Shown: positions 43,927-52,939, numbered from the stretch's first letter. The stretch is DNA of 64,000 nt from Salinispora mooreana (GCF_000379065.1 NZ_KB900614.1:1610850-1674849); one strand, 5' to 3'. Program-made: numbers and translations. Notes: generated by a model from the sequence alone, not told the origin.

Positions 43927-45171
43927 GTGGCCGAACGGTCTGAGGCAACCCGGCGTGCGGCCGGGCTGGACCTGGATGACCGGGTTGCCGCGGAGCTCCG
44001 CAACCGGCTCGCCCTGCTCGCCGAGCACACCGTCACCGCCATCACCGCCGAGGTACCCAGCTACTCCGGCACCCTCACCGGGCAGATGCGGGACAAGATC
44101 GAAAATGCCGTACGAATCGCCCTCGGCACCTTCCTCCAACTCGTCGAACGCTCCTACGGGGCCGACCCCAGCACCCCGCTCGTACCCGCTGTCGAGGCCG
44201 CGTACGCGCTCGGCAGCGGAGAGGCCCGCTCCGGCCGCAGCGTGGACGCGCTACTCGCCGCGTACCGGGTGGGTGCCCGGGTTTCCTGGCGAGAGATGTC
44301 CACCGTCGCCGTACGCGGACAGCTGCCGGCCGCCACGGTGGCCGAGTTCGCCGAGCTGATGTTCGCCTACATCGACGAGCTCTCCGCCGCCAGCGTCGCC
44401 GGGCATGCCGACGAGTTGGCCAGTACCGGCCTCATCCGCCGCCGAAACCTGGAACGACTCACCCAGCAGTTGGTCACCGGAGCCGACGAAGAGGTACTGC
44501 TGCGCAGCGCGGAGCGGGCCGACTGGCCCCCGCCGCAGACCCTCACCGCCGTCCTGCTGCCCCGGTCGAGCCTACGCCCGGCGCTCAAGCTGCTGCCCAC
44601 CCAGACGCTGGAGAGCGCCGACGACCTGCCCGGTGGCGGGCCCGGCGACGAGACCGCCGGCCTACTCGTCCCGGATGCCCACGGCGACCGGCGACGGCAG
44701 CTTGCCCGGCTGCTGCGCGGCCGGCGGGCGGTGCTCGGCCCGGCCCGGCCGTGGACCCAGGTCGCCTACTCCTGGCAGCGGACCACCCGGGCGCTCGCCC
44801 TGGGTCTGCGCCCGGACGACGCCGGCGCGCCCCTGGACACCGAGGCGCACCTAGCCGAACTGTTACTCAGCCACGACCCAGAAGGCCTGGCGGACCTGCG
44901 GGCACGGGTGCTGGCGCCGCTGGCGACGCTGCCACCCACCACCGCCGATCGGTTGACCGAGACACTGCGCTCCTGGCTGCTGCACCACGGCCGCCGCGAC
45001 GATGTCGCCGCCGACCTCTTTGTGCACCCACAAACTGTGCGCTACCGAATGGGCCAGCTACGCGAACTGTACGGGGAGCGGCTCACCGACCCCGCCACCG
45101 TGCTCGACCTGACCCTGGCTCTGGCCTTCCCACCTCGCGGGCGGATCAACGAGCTGCTGCCGCAGGACTGA
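43927..45171 (+). CDS. PucR-type regulator next to the desaturase operon
   Basis: The 414-residue protein has an N-terminal helical sensor-like region (about 20-170), a middle segment, and a C-terminal PucR helix-turn-helix (TLRSWLLHHGRRDDVAADLFVHPQTVRYRMGQLRELYG). It lies divergently from the desaturase and ferredoxin reductase genes, the same relative position as regulators of desaturases elsewhere in actinobacteria, so I infer it controls membrane fluidity. The GTG at 43927 has an AAGGGA site. Its ligand is unknown. Confidence 0.8.
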   Translation: MAERSEATRRAAGLDLDDRVAAELRNRLALLAEHTVTAITAEVPSYSGTLTGQMRDKIENAVRIALGTFLQLVERSYGADPSTPLVPAVEAAYALGSGEARSGRSVDALLAAYRVGARVSWREMSTVAVRGQLPAATVAEFAELMFAYIDELSAASVAGHADELASTGLIRRRNLERLTQQLVTGADEEVLLRSAERADWPPPQTLTAVLLPRSSLRPALKLLPTQTLESADDLPGGGPGDETAGLLVPDAHGDRRRQLARLLRGRRAVLGPARPWTQVAYSWQRTTRALALGLRPDDAGAPLDTEAHLAELLLSHDPEGLADLRARVLAPLATLPPTTADRLTETLRSWLLHHGRRDDVAADLFVHPQTVRYRMGQLRELYGERLTDPATVLDLTLALAFPPRGRINELLPQD

Positions 45172-45251
45172 CCGGCCGCGAGGGACCACTGCCGGTCAGT
45201 CCTGCGGTCCAGCCCGTACGGGTCTTGGCCCGCCCCTTGGTGACCAACCGG

Positions 45252-45287
45252 CCGGGAGGACGCCCGCGTCCGCGAGCGCCCTCCCGG
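45252..45287. terminator. Terminator between PucR and secreted-protein genes
   Basis: CCGGGAGG (45252-45259) pairs with CCTCCCGG (45280-45287), extended inward by CGC/GCG after one mismatch. It lies between convergent genes. Confidence 0.65.
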
Positions 45288-45302
45288 GCTACACCCGCAC
45301 CG

Positions 45303-46076
45303 TCAGCGACGACGGGGGCGCCGGGTCAGACCGAAGCCGACGACTCCAGCCACCGCAGCGAGAATGCCGCCGACCGTGCTCCAGGCCCAGCGCGAGCCGA
45401 GCTCGGGCAGCCAACCGAAGAATCCGTCGTCGTCGCCCTCGGCCGGCTCCGTCGGCGCGGCATCGAGTATTGTGCCGGCCTTGGTGGGCAGCACCAACGG
45501 CTCCGCCAGCACGCCGTCGTCCCGGGATCCCGCACCCACTGCGCCGACCAGCAGGTCAACCTCGATCGGCAGGCCAAGGTCCTCCTCCGGCAGCTCGGCC
45601 ACCGCGAGCCGGACGTAGTACGTCCCCGGCAGCGGATCGGCTGACCACGGCTCCGCCCAGGAGCGCACCTGCCGCAGGGTGCAGCCGAGCGAGACGCTCT
45701 CAGCCTCGGCCGTAGCCGTCGGCGTCTGGGCACCGGCGGTGCAGGCCTGACGCCGCCGCAGCCCGTCGAAGACCTCCACGGTCCACGTCGACTCGCCACT
45801 ACGCTGTGTGGGGAACGACACGGTCGCGGTGATCTCGTGGCGCTCGCCGGCCACCGCCGGGAACGACCAGTACAGGTAGTCGCCGGTAGCGGCGTCCACC
45901 TGCACCGGCTGCCCGGCGGTGATGTCGGTGGCGGTCAAGAAGGAGGTCCCCGCTCGGGTGACCGGGGTCGCCCCCGGTGAGGGTGTCGGGGTGGCCAGGG
46001 CCGCCCCGGGCGAGACCAGCAGGGCCAGGCCGACAGCGGCCAGGGCTGCTCCACCCCGCATTGACCGCACCCGCAT
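45303..46076 (-). CDS. Secreted, membrane-anchored protein partnering the VWA protein
   Basis: The 257-residue protein has a signal peptide (GGAALAAVGLALLVSPGAALA), a beta-rich extracellular domain (YLYWSFPAVAGERHEITATVSFP, TYYVRLAVAEL) with two likely disulfide cysteines (RRQACTAG and VSLGCTLRQ), and a C-terminal helix (WAWSTVGGILAAVAGVVGFGLTRRPRRR). I recognise no named family; the domain resembles the carbohydrate-binding-like region found in the paired VWA protein. Its ATG overlaps the VWA stop (TGATG), so the two are made together, probably as a surface complex. Confidence 0.75.
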   Translation of the reverse strand: MRVRSMRGGAALAAVGLALLVSPGAALATPTPSPGATPVTRAGTSFLTATDITAGQPVQVDAATGDYLYWSFPAVAGERHEITATVSFPTQRSGESTWTVEVFDGLRRRQACTAGAQTPTATAEAESVSLGCTLRQVRSWAEPWSADPLPGTYYVRLAVAELPEEDLGLPIEVDLLVGAVGAGSRDDGVLAEPLVLPTKAGTILDAAPTEPAEGDDDGFFGWLPELGSRWAWSTVGGILAAVAGVVGFGLTRRPRRR

Positions 46077-47359
46077 CACTTCTCCCTCCAGGTCGCTACC
46101 CACCACCGGGTGAGTACCCCGGACGCCAGTCCGGCCAGCAGACCAGTCACCGTCAGCAGAACGAGCAGCACCCAGCCCCGACCGAGATCCGGGGCAGCCG
46201 GAGCAGGCGAGGACGCGACCATGTCCACGGTCAGCTCAACCGGCATCCCCGGCGAGGTCTGGGTCCCCGGCTGGGGCGCGAAGGCGTTACTCACCACGAG
46301 ACAGACGATGGTGGCTTCGGCGTCGGTCGTGGTGGACGGGGTGGGGGAGGGCCCATCCTCCGGCTCCTCCCCCGCCGACCACCGCAGACCGGCGGAGACG
46401 ACATCGGTCCGGCCGCTACCGGCGTCCACGCCACGTACCAGTTCCCGACCGTCGGTGGCCACCGCCCGCAGCAACACCGCATGGTCGGGGTTGACCGGCC
46501 GGTCCAACGCCACGCTGACAGAGGCCCGCAGCTCCTGCCCGGGATACACCGGCACCCGATACCAACGGTGCTCCGAGAACTTCTCCCGGTCGCTGTAGAC
46601 GCCGGCACCGAGTAGCGGGGCGTCGGCGCAGACCGAGGTGCCGGCGACCACAGCCGGCGTGACCGTGTGCGTATCCCCGGCTCGGTCGACCAGCTGCTTG
46701 ATCCGACTAGTCAGTTCGTCCGCGCTCTGCGCCGCGGTGTACGTGCCACCAGTGGCAGCGGCGATACAGAGCAGCTGCTGGCGCACCTTCTCGTCCGGGG
46801 CCAGGCCGAGGGTGTCCACGACCAGCTTCGTCCCCTGCGCAGCCAGCTCCCGGGCCACCTCACAGGGGTCCGGCGGGGCGCAGGTGTCCTCACCGTCGGT
46901 GATCAGCACGATCCGCCGGGCGGTGCTACCCGTACCGAGGTCCTCGGCGGCCGAGCGCAGCGCCAGCCCGACCGGGGTGTACCCAGTCGGACGAAGCGTC
47001 GCCACCGCCGCCTTGGCCTGCACCCGGTCGACCGGCCCGACCGGCACGATCTGCTGGGTGTCCTGACAGCCCTGCTCCTTGTCATCACCGGGATAGGTGG
47101 CACCGAGGACCCGGATGCCGAGTTCAGTCTCGTCCGGCAGCGCGTCCACCACCTCGTTGAACGCCTGCTGGGCAACCGAGATCCGGCTTCGCCCGTCGAT
47201 GTCGGTGGCCCGCATCGACCCGCTGACATCGAGGACCAGCTCGACCTTCGGTGGCTCGACCGGGGTCTCCCAATCCGCGAGGGCCGGTGCCGGACCAATC
47301 ATCACGCTCGTCGCCAGCAGCCCGACGAGAGCTGCCGCCAATCGTCTCGTCTCGATCAT
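46076..47359 (-). CDS. Membrane-anchored von Willebrand factor A-domain protein
   Basis: The 427-residue protein has a signal peptide (RRLAAALVGLLATSVMIGPAPALA). A VWA domain follows, with an intact metal-ion-dependent adhesion site: DVSGSM, the Thr in GYTPVG, and ITDGEDT. An extracellular beta domain with Cys residues comes next, then a C-terminal helix (GWVLLVLLTVTGLLAGLASGVL) with a short basic tail. It would display a metal-dependent binding domain on the cell surface. There is no ribosome site before the ATG at 47359 but a TAGACT box lies seven bases upstream, suggesting leaderless translation. It overlaps the following gene by one base. Confidence 0.85.
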   Translation of the reverse strand: MIETRRLAAALVGLLATSVMIGPAPALADWETPVEPPKVELVLDVSGSMRATDIDGRSRISVAQQAFNEVVDALPDETELGIRVLGATYPGDDKEQGCQDTQQIVPVGPVDRVQAKAAVATLRPTGYTPVGLALRSAAEDLGTGSTARRIVLITDGEDTCAPPDPCEVARELAAQGTKLVVDTLGLAPDEKVRQQLLCIAAATGGTYTAAQSADELTSRIKQLVDRAGDTHTVTPAVVAGTSVCADAPLLGAGVYSDREKFSEHRWYRVPVYPGQELRASVSVALDRPVNPDHAVLLRAVATDGRELVRGVDAGSGRTDVVSAGLRWSAGEEPEDGPSPTPSTTTDAEATIVCLVVSNAFAPQPGTQTSPGMPVELTVDMVASSPAPAAPDLGRGWVLLVLLTVTGLLAGLASGVLTRWWVATWREK

Positions 47360-47366
47360 CGCGCGC

Positions 47367-47372
47367 AGTCTA
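47367..47372 (-). promoter_or_regulatory. Candidate -10 element of leaderless VWA operon
   Basis: TAGACT on the minus strand ends seven bases before the VWA ATG and no Shine-Dalgarno sequence is present. Confidence 0.4.
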
Positions 47373-47459
47373 GGGCAGCTCCACATCGGACGAGACCGCG
47401 GGTTCGGTGACGCAGATCACGCATGCTTCCCGTCCGGACCGTGCCTAGCGTCGGGTGAC

Positions 47460-48507
47460 GTGGTTGATCCGTCGATCGAGTATCACGAAACGCCGACCAC
47501 CGGACCGCCGGTGCGTCCACTGGCCCAAAACCGTGACTTCGTCATCCTCTGGGTGAGCCAGTCAATTTCGGCGCTGGGTAGCGCCGTCTCCTCGGTGGGC
47601 TTTGTCCTGCTGACTCTGGCCACCACCAGATCGGCAGCACACGCGGGAGCCGTCGGGTCAATCGCCGCTGTCACCACTGTGGTGTGTCGGCTCCCGGCGG
47701 GGTCCCTGGCGGATCGACACGACCGCCGACTTCTCATGATCATGGCAGATCTGGGACGTGCGCTTGCGCTGAGCAGCCTGGTCATCGCTGGCATCATCGA
47801 CCAGATCACGTTCGTCCACATCGTAGCTGTGGCGGCCACGGAAGCGGCCCTGAGTAGTTGCTTTCAACCCGCGGAGACGGCAGCCCTTCGGCTTGTCGTG
47901 GCGCGGGAGCAGGTGACCCAGGCCGCCGCCCGAAACGAATCCCGCACGCATCTCGCGACGCTGGTCGGACCCGCCCTCGGCGGCATACTCTTCAGCGTCG
48001 GCCGGACGGTGCCGTTCCTGGTGGATGCCGTCTCCTACCTCGTCTCCGCAGTGGGACTGACCCTGATCCGGCGCCCCCTGCGCAACAACACCGAGGATCG
48101 TGCGCCGCACAGAAGCCGCGGCACCCCGGTTGGTCGCGCGGTTCCCGCCACGGACACTGATCATGGCGTTCGGGTGGGTTGCGGCGACGGTGACTCCGCT
48201 GTTGGCAGTGGCCCACTCCGCATATCTCATCGGTGTCATCGGGGCACTGGCCTTCTTCCTCGGACCCGCAGCCAATGCCGCGATCGTCGGCTACATACTC
48301 ACCCACGCCGAGACTGTCCTCAAGGGACGGGTGAGTGCCGCCGTGCACTTCCTCGGCGGGAGCCTGCTACCGCTCGCCCCCGCACTCGCCGGGGTACTGG
48401 TCCAGTACCTCGATGCCGTCCCGACTGTGCTGCTCTATTCGTCGGCCCTGCTCGCCCTCGCGATCTTCGCAACGGCAACGCGCAGCCTCGGCGTACGTCA
48501 GCGATGA
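47460..48507 (+). pseudogene. Broken MFS exporter (EntS-like), internal deletion and frameshift
   Basis: The first part (GTG 47460, VRPLAQNRDFVILWVSQSISALGS to FLVDAVSYLVSAVGLTLIRRPLRN) is the N-terminal half of a major-facilitator drug or siderophore exporter. Around 48085-48110 homology jumps to APRLVARFPPRTLIMAFGWVAATVTPLLA and continues in another frame (+1) to SLGVRQR at 48507, the last four helices. About 70-100 residues covering helices 7-8 are missing. The continuous first frame beyond 48100 has no transporter character. Deletion plus frame change make a functional protein unlikely. Confidence 0.82.
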
Positions 48508-48534
48508 ACGGAGGTCGCGGCCAGCCAGCACGGG

Positions 48535-49668
48535 TCAGGTGCGCTGCGGGCCCCCCGGATCGGTGGCGCGCAGGCGCGCACACGCCTGCTCACACGCCCG
48601 TTCAAGTTGTTCCGTGGCATCCCGGGACAGACCGCGTTCGGCTGCGGTCCAGGAAGCCCACGCATGGACAACGTCCGGAAGGACGTCACTCACGCCCGGA
48701 TCACCGATGGCGTCTCGGGTCAGACCCGGCAGGCCCAGGGCGGCCATCACCCGGCGCGGGCCGAGTCGCATCGGATGGCAGCAAGCCCGATCGGTGAGCT
48801 GTTCGACGAAGAGGTCCACCGCCTGGCTCGTCGCGTCGTCCCCGGGCAGCTTGGAGCCGATACCGGAGGCGAGGAACGCCCGCTTCATGAGTTCGACATC
48901 CACGCTGTCGGGCAGCGGGTCGGGCGGTGCGGCCGCGACGCTCAACGCCCGGGCCCGGGCCAGGGTCAGCGCCCGCATCTTCCGGTACGCAGTCGGCGCC
49001 GGATTCGGCTGGTAGTCCCGATCTTCCAGCACCTCGTCCGAGGTGACGATCGCGTCCTCGAACAACCGCCGGGCATACGCCGGGTCGACCGGCTCGGTAA
49101 CCAGACCATCGACTCCGTCGGCACGGCGCAGGACATCCTGCAGCACCTCCACGTCCATGCCGAGGGTCAGCTCCCGAAACAGGCCCCCATCCACGGCAAG
49201 GTCGATCATGGCCAGGATGCCGTGCTCATCATCTCCGTCGTAGGAGAAGACGCAGAGCAGGAAGGCGGTCTCGTTGAAGGGGTCGTGCGCCCACCAGCAG
49301 CCCTCCACCCGCACCCGGCCGATCGTGGACGCCCAGGAGGCCTCGGGAACGCCCTGCCGGATGAGCCGGTCGGCGTGCAATCCGGCTAGTTCCCGCTGCG
49401 TGTCGACCGGACTCATCGCCTGGAACGCCCGCAGCGCCGCCACCGCCGTCGGTGTCTCCCGCCGACCCAACTCCTGAATGACCCGGGCGTCCTCGCGCGC
49501 CGCGACCGCCAGGGATGGCCCGAACCCCTCCGCACCCTGGTGGGCGAGGAGTTGCGTCATCCCCTCCTCGATGCGCCACGGCGAACCATTCGCCATGATC
49601 GAAAAGTTCCACTCTACGAAGTCAGCGCCCGCAACGGCACGATCGATGCCCTGATCGCTGTCATCCAT
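48535..49668 (-). CDS. Conserved hypothetical cytoplasmic protein (377 residues)
   Basis: I do not recognise a family. The protein is acidic with no signal or membrane segment. Notable regions are VEWNFSIMANGSPWRIEEGM near the start, VEGCWWAHDPFNETAFLLCVFSYDGDDEHGILAMIDLAVDGG (a compact domain of alternating beta and acidic segments), and two further helical regions ending in Cys-containing ACEQACARL. The codon use is normal for the genome. I chose the ATG at 49668 (MDDSDQGIDR); the open frame before it is basic and low-complexity. It converges with the broken exporter gene. Confidence 0.65.
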   Translation of the reverse strand: MDDSDQGIDRAVAGADFVEWNFSIMANGSPWRIEEGMTQLLAHQGAEGFGPSLAVAAREDARVIQELGRRETPTAVAALRAFQAMSPVDTQRELAGLHADRLIRQGVPEASWASTIGRVRVEGCWWAHDPFNETAFLLCVFSYDGDDEHGILAMIDLAVDGGLFRELTLGMDVEVLQDVLRRADGVDGLVTEPVDPAYARRLFEDAIVTSDEVLEDRDYQPNPAPTAYRKMRALTLARARALSVAAAPPDPLPDSVDVELMKRAFLASGIGSKLPGDDATSQAVDLFVEQLTDRACCHPMRLGPRRVMAALGLPGLTRDAIGDPGVSDVLPDVVHAWASWTAAERGLSRDATEQLERACEQACARLRATDPGGPQRT

Positions 49669-49766
49669 CCCCGGATTGTCGCAGCCGATCGGTGACCAGG
49701 CGACCACCTCGCCGCGCGCGGCGAGGTGGTACCGCCCCGGAGAGGGCGAGCCGCCACGCGCCGCGG

Positions 49767-50183
49767 TCAGTCCTCGACCCAACCGTACTGGCGCGCCATG
49801 GCGACCAACGCCCGACGGGCCTCGACGATCTGCGCACCGGTCATCGAGGGCACGTTCGCCAGCAGCAGCTCGGTCACGGCGCTGTCGAACTGCTCAACCG
49901 CCAACACATCACACTCACCGTCTTCGTCAGACAGGGGCTGCGGGCGACTCGGCGCACCACGGTTCGGTGCGGCTGGAGCCGTCTCCAGCACCACGCTCGC
50001 GACCTTCAGGCCCCGTTCGGACTGCACAACCTCGTAGCTCACCCGCATGCCGGCGGCGACTTGGTGCCGCTGATCACCGAAGTCGTTCGCGTGCACAAAG
50101 ACGTCATCGCCGCCCCCGAACGGCGCGATAAACCCATAACCGCGAACGTCATCGAACCGGACGATCGTTCCCTTTTCCACCAC
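49767..50183 (-). CDS. Cold-shock-domain protein with C-terminal extension
   Basis: The first 65 residues form a cold-shock OB fold (GTIVRFDDVRGYGFIAPFGGGDDVFVHANDF) with RNP-1-like YGFIAPF and RNP-2-like VFVHA motifs that bind single-stranded nucleic acid. A linker (PNRGAPSRPQP) leads to a second domain of about 50 residues, AVEQFDSAVTELLLANVPSMTGAQIVEARRALVAMARQYGWVED, not found in CspA. This two-part layout (138 residues) occurs in actinobacteria. A GGGGG site precedes the GTG at 50183; GTG 50180 is the alternative. Confidence 0.88.
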   Translation of the reverse strand: MVEKGTIVRFDDVRGYGFIAPFGGGDDVFVHANDFGDQRHQVAAGMRVSYEVVQSERGLKVASVVLETAPAAPNRGAPSRPQPLSDEDGECDVLAVEQFDSAVTELLLANVPSMTGAQIVEARRALVAMARQYGWVED

Positions 50184-50336
50184 AGTCCCCCAACAAAGAC
50201 ACACCACCAACACCAGAAGCGCGCACCCTGCGGATGGGTTGCACGCGCAGCCAGCCTAGCGGCACTGCTACCGGGACGGGACCGGACGTCAGCGGGGTGA
50301 GCCGGAAACGCCGACAACAGCGGTCCCGGGCACGGG

Positions 50337-50342
50337 TACGAT
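50337..50342 (+). promoter_or_regulatory. Candidate -10 element of leaderless FGE-like gene
   Basis: TACGAT ends nine bases before the GTG at 50352, with no ribosome site between. Confidence 0.3.
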
Positions 50343-50351
50343 CGGCTCCTT

Positions 50352-51032
50352 GTGGACGGGAGCCAGCAGGATTTGATGATCACTGTCCCGGCGGGGCGGG
50401 TAACGCTCTCCGACCGCCGCACACAGCGCCGGTGGTCGGTCGAGTTGAGGCCGTACGAGCTCGCCCGTTTCCCGGTCACCCAGGCCCAGTATGCCGCGAT
50501 CATCGGCGCCCACCCGAGCACGGCTCGCGGCGATCAATTGCCGGTCGAGGGGGTGTCCTGGTGGGATGCGGTCCGGTGCTGCAATGCCTGGTCGCGACGG
50601 GACGGGTTGTTGCCGGCCTATCGAATCTCCGGCGAGGAGGAGATCGAGTGGGACCCCTCCGCCGACGGGTACCGGCTGCCGACCGAAGCCGAGTGGGAGC
50701 ACGGGTGCCGCGCTGGTACGACCGGCCCTCGCTACGGACCGCTGGACGAGATCGCCTGGTACCGCGACAACTCGCGGGAGCGCATCCACGAGGTGGGCGG
50801 CCGACAACCGAACGCCTGGGGCCTACACGACATGCTGGGCAACGTCTGGGACTGGTGCTGGGATCACTACGACCCGGAGGTCTACGGCAGCTACCGGGTC
50901 CTCCGTGGCGGCGGCTGGTTCGACGAGCACTGGAGTTGCCGGGCCTCCGTACGGCGCCGGAGTCATCCGACGTTTCGCGTGGACGACGTGGGTTTCCGCG
51001 TTGCGCGCTCCATTCGCCCCCAGTCGGACTGA
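50352..51032 (+). CDS. FGE-sulfatase (SUMF1) domain protein
   Basis: The 226-residue protein is a single FGE-sulfatase domain: FPVTQAQYAAIIGAHPS, LPVEGVSWWDAVRCCNAWSRRDGL, YRLPTEAEWEHGCRAGT, NAWGLHDMLGNVWDWCWDHY and YRVLRGGGWFDEHWSCRASVRRR. True formylglycine-generating enzymes use two Cys in RGGSxxC....C; here only the second (WSCRA) remains, so sulfatase activation is doubtful. No sulfatase is nearby. It is related in fold to the C-terminal half of EgtB but lacks the DinB domain. Start GTG 50352 has no clear ribosome site. Confidence 0.83.
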   Translation: MDGSQQDLMITVPAGRVTLSDRRTQRRWSVELRPYELARFPVTQAQYAAIIGAHPSTARGDQLPVEGVSWWDAVRCCNAWSRRDGLLPAYRISGEEEIEWDPSADGYRLPTEAEWEHGCRAGTTGPRYGPLDEIAWYRDNSRERIHEVGGRQPNAWGLHDMLGNVWDWCWDHYDPEVYGSYRVLRGGGWFDEHWSCRASVRRRSHPTFRVDDVGFRVARSIRPQSD

Positions 51033-51104
51033 CCTGGCGCCCGCGCTTCATGCCAGGGCGTAGACCCCAGAAATCGCAGCGAACACCTGATCCCGAGCAG
51101 CCTC

Positions 51105-51236
51105 GGCCGGACAGACGCCGATAAGCACGTAGGAGGCCAGCCCTTCTACGCGCAGGCGTTCGCGTTCACCGCCCTCATCTTGGCCCTTGTCGCCATCGTG
51201 GCGTTCGCACTACCAGCCGGAGACTCCATCAGGCCA
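51105..51236 (+). pseudogene. C-terminal stump of a membrane transporter
   Basis: One frame reads DKHVGGQPFYAQAFAFTALI and then a hydrophobic helix ending VAFALPAGDS, resembling the last transmembrane helix of an MFS/EmrB-type exporter. Nothing upstream continues the protein. It abuts the ABC-F stop codon, suggesting an exporter that once neighboured this resistance gene. Confidence 0.35.
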
Positions 51237-52821
51237 CCTCCCGGGTCTCGCCGGACCAGCGCCGGCGCAGCCGGCGGTCGTGACTGACCACCACCACGGC
51301 GCCCGAGTATTCCTCGAGAGCAGCCTCCAGCTCCTCGACCAGGCCCAGCGAGAGATGGTTGGTGGGCTCGTCCAGCAGCAGTAGGTCGACGGGATCGCTG
51401 AACAGCCGGGCCACCGCCAGCCGCTGGCGTTGCCCGGTGGAGAGCCGACCGATCGGCACGGTGAGGCTCACCGGGGTGAACAGCCCGAGCGAAAGCAGAT
51501 GGGAACGGTGTTCCTCAGTCGGACCGGGCCGTCCGTGGGCGAAGGCGGCCAGGAGGGTCCGCTCCGGCGCGGCGGTGGAGACCTCCTGCGGAAGGTACCC
51601 GATCCGGCCAGAACGGGTCACCTGACCACCGTCTGGGACGAGGTCACCGGCGAGGATCCGCAGCAGCGTGCTCTTCCCGGCGCCGTTCGGCCCGCAGATC
51701 AGCAGGCGTTGTCCCGTCGCGACGGTCAGCGTGGTCGGCTTGAGCCGACCGGCGAACGTCACCTCCTGGGCGGCCAGCAGCACCCTGGCGGCGACTGCCG
51801 TTTGCGTGGGTGGCTCGAACCGCAGCGGGTCGGGCGGCGGCGGCACCGGATCTGCCTGCAGGCGGCGCAGTCGTAGCTCCGCGTTACGGACGCGGCTGGC
51901 GACCGACTGCTGCACCCGGCCCGCGTTGCGGTCATAAGCGATCTTGTTGCGGTCCTTCCTCGCCCGGCCGGGCGCCACCTGTCGGGCCGTGGTAGCCGCG
52001 ACCTCCCGCAGCCGGTCCAGCTCCGCCTGCCACTGTTCGTACGTCTGCTGCCAGCGTTGCCGGGCCGCCGCCCGCTCGACCAGGTAGCCGGCGTACCCGG
52101 TGCCGTAACGGACCAGGGTGCGCCGATCCGCGTCCACCTCGATCAAGCCGGTGGCGACCTGCTCCAGGAAGACCCGGTCGTGGGAAACCACGACCGTGGT
52201 GCCGCGCCGGGAGCGGAGGTACCCCTCCAGCCAGCTCAATGCGGTGTCGTCGAGGTGGTTGGTCGGTTCGTCGAGCAGCAGCACCTCGCTGTTGGCGGCC
52301 AGCACCGAGGCCAGGTTCACGCGCGCCTGCTCTCCGCCGGAGAGGCCGCCAAGCGGACGGTCCCGCTCCACCGCGGTCAGCCCCAGCCCGTGCAACGCCT
52401 GCTCGACCCGGGCGTCGGCCTCGTAGCCTCCCCGCAGCTCGAAGGCGGTCGCCAGGTTCCCGTACTCGGTCAGGTCGTCCTGGTTGCCGGCGGCGAGCCG
52501 TGGCTCCAGTTCCCGTAACCGCGCCTCCATCGCACGTAGGTCGGCCAGGGCGGCATCGATCGCCTGCTGAACGGTCAGCTGCCCCGGCAGGTACATGTCC
52601 TGGGCGAGGTACCCGACACCGCCGTCCGCGCTGACGGTCACCCGCCCATCGTCCGGCTCCTCTCGGCCGGCGAGCAGGCGCAGCAACGTCGACTTGCCGG
52701 AGCCGTTCTCACCGATGATCCCCGTACGCTGGTTCGGGGTGATGGCGAAGGTGACGCCGTCGAGCAGAAGTCGATCGCCATACGCCTTGGTCACATCATG
52801 GACGCTGATCTGGGTGGGCAT
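51229..52821 (-). CDS. ABC-F ATPase (ribosome-protection type)
   Basis: The 530-residue protein has two ABC domains in one chain and no membrane segment. Walker A motifs are GENGSGKSTLLRLL and GPNGAGKSTLLRIL. Signature motifs are LSGGEQARVNLA and LSTGQRQRLAVA; Walker B are LLLDEPTNHLDD and LLLDEPTNHLSL. A charged interdomain linker (WQAELDRLREVAATTARQVAPGRARKDRNK) would reach into the ribosome. ABC-F proteins of this kind protect against macrolides, lincosamides or related drugs, or act in translation. The C-terminus is short. The start is ATG 52821 (MPTQISVHDV). A TetR gene lies divergently upstream. Confidence 0.88.
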   Translation of the reverse strand: MPTQISVHDVTKAYGDRLLLDGVTFAITPNQRTGIIGENGSGKSTLLRLLAGREEPDDGRVTVSADGGVGYLAQDMYLPGQLTVQQAIDAALADLRAMEARLRELEPRLAAGNQDDLTEYGNLATAFELRGGYEADARVEQALHGLGLTAVERDRPLGGLSGGEQARVNLASVLAANSEVLLLDEPTNHLDDTALSWLEGYLRSRRGTTVVVSHDRVFLEQVATGLIEVDADRRTLVRYGTGYAGYLVERAAARQRWQQTYEQWQAELDRLREVAATTARQVAPGRARKDRNKIAYDRNAGRVQQSVASRVRNAELRLRRLQADPVPPPPDPLRFEPPTQTAVAARVLLAAQEVTFAGRLKPTTLTVATGQRLLICGPNGAGKSTLLRILAGDLVPDGGQVTRSGRIGYLPQEVSTAAPERTLLAAFAHGRPGPTEEHRSHLLSLGLFTPVSLTVPIGRLSTGQRQRLAVARLFSDPVDLLLLDEPTNHLSLGLVEELEAALEEYSGAVVVVSHDRRLRRRWSGETREVA

Positions 52822-52927
52822 GTGGATACTCCGAGGTCTCAAGGTCGGAAGCCCGCCGCGGCGGGAGGTCAGACACGGGGAACACTCAGCGGAGCATCAT
52901 GCCTCCCTAAAGCTATGGATGTAGCGA

Positions 52928-52933
52928 TAAGAT
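52928..52933 (+). promoter_or_regulatory. Candidate -10 element of leaderless TetR mRNA
   Basis: TAAGAT ends six bases before the ATG at 52940 and no Shine-Dalgarno sequence is present, the same arrangement as before the phosphoesterase gene. Confidence 0.5.
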
Positions 52934-52939
52934 GCTGAC

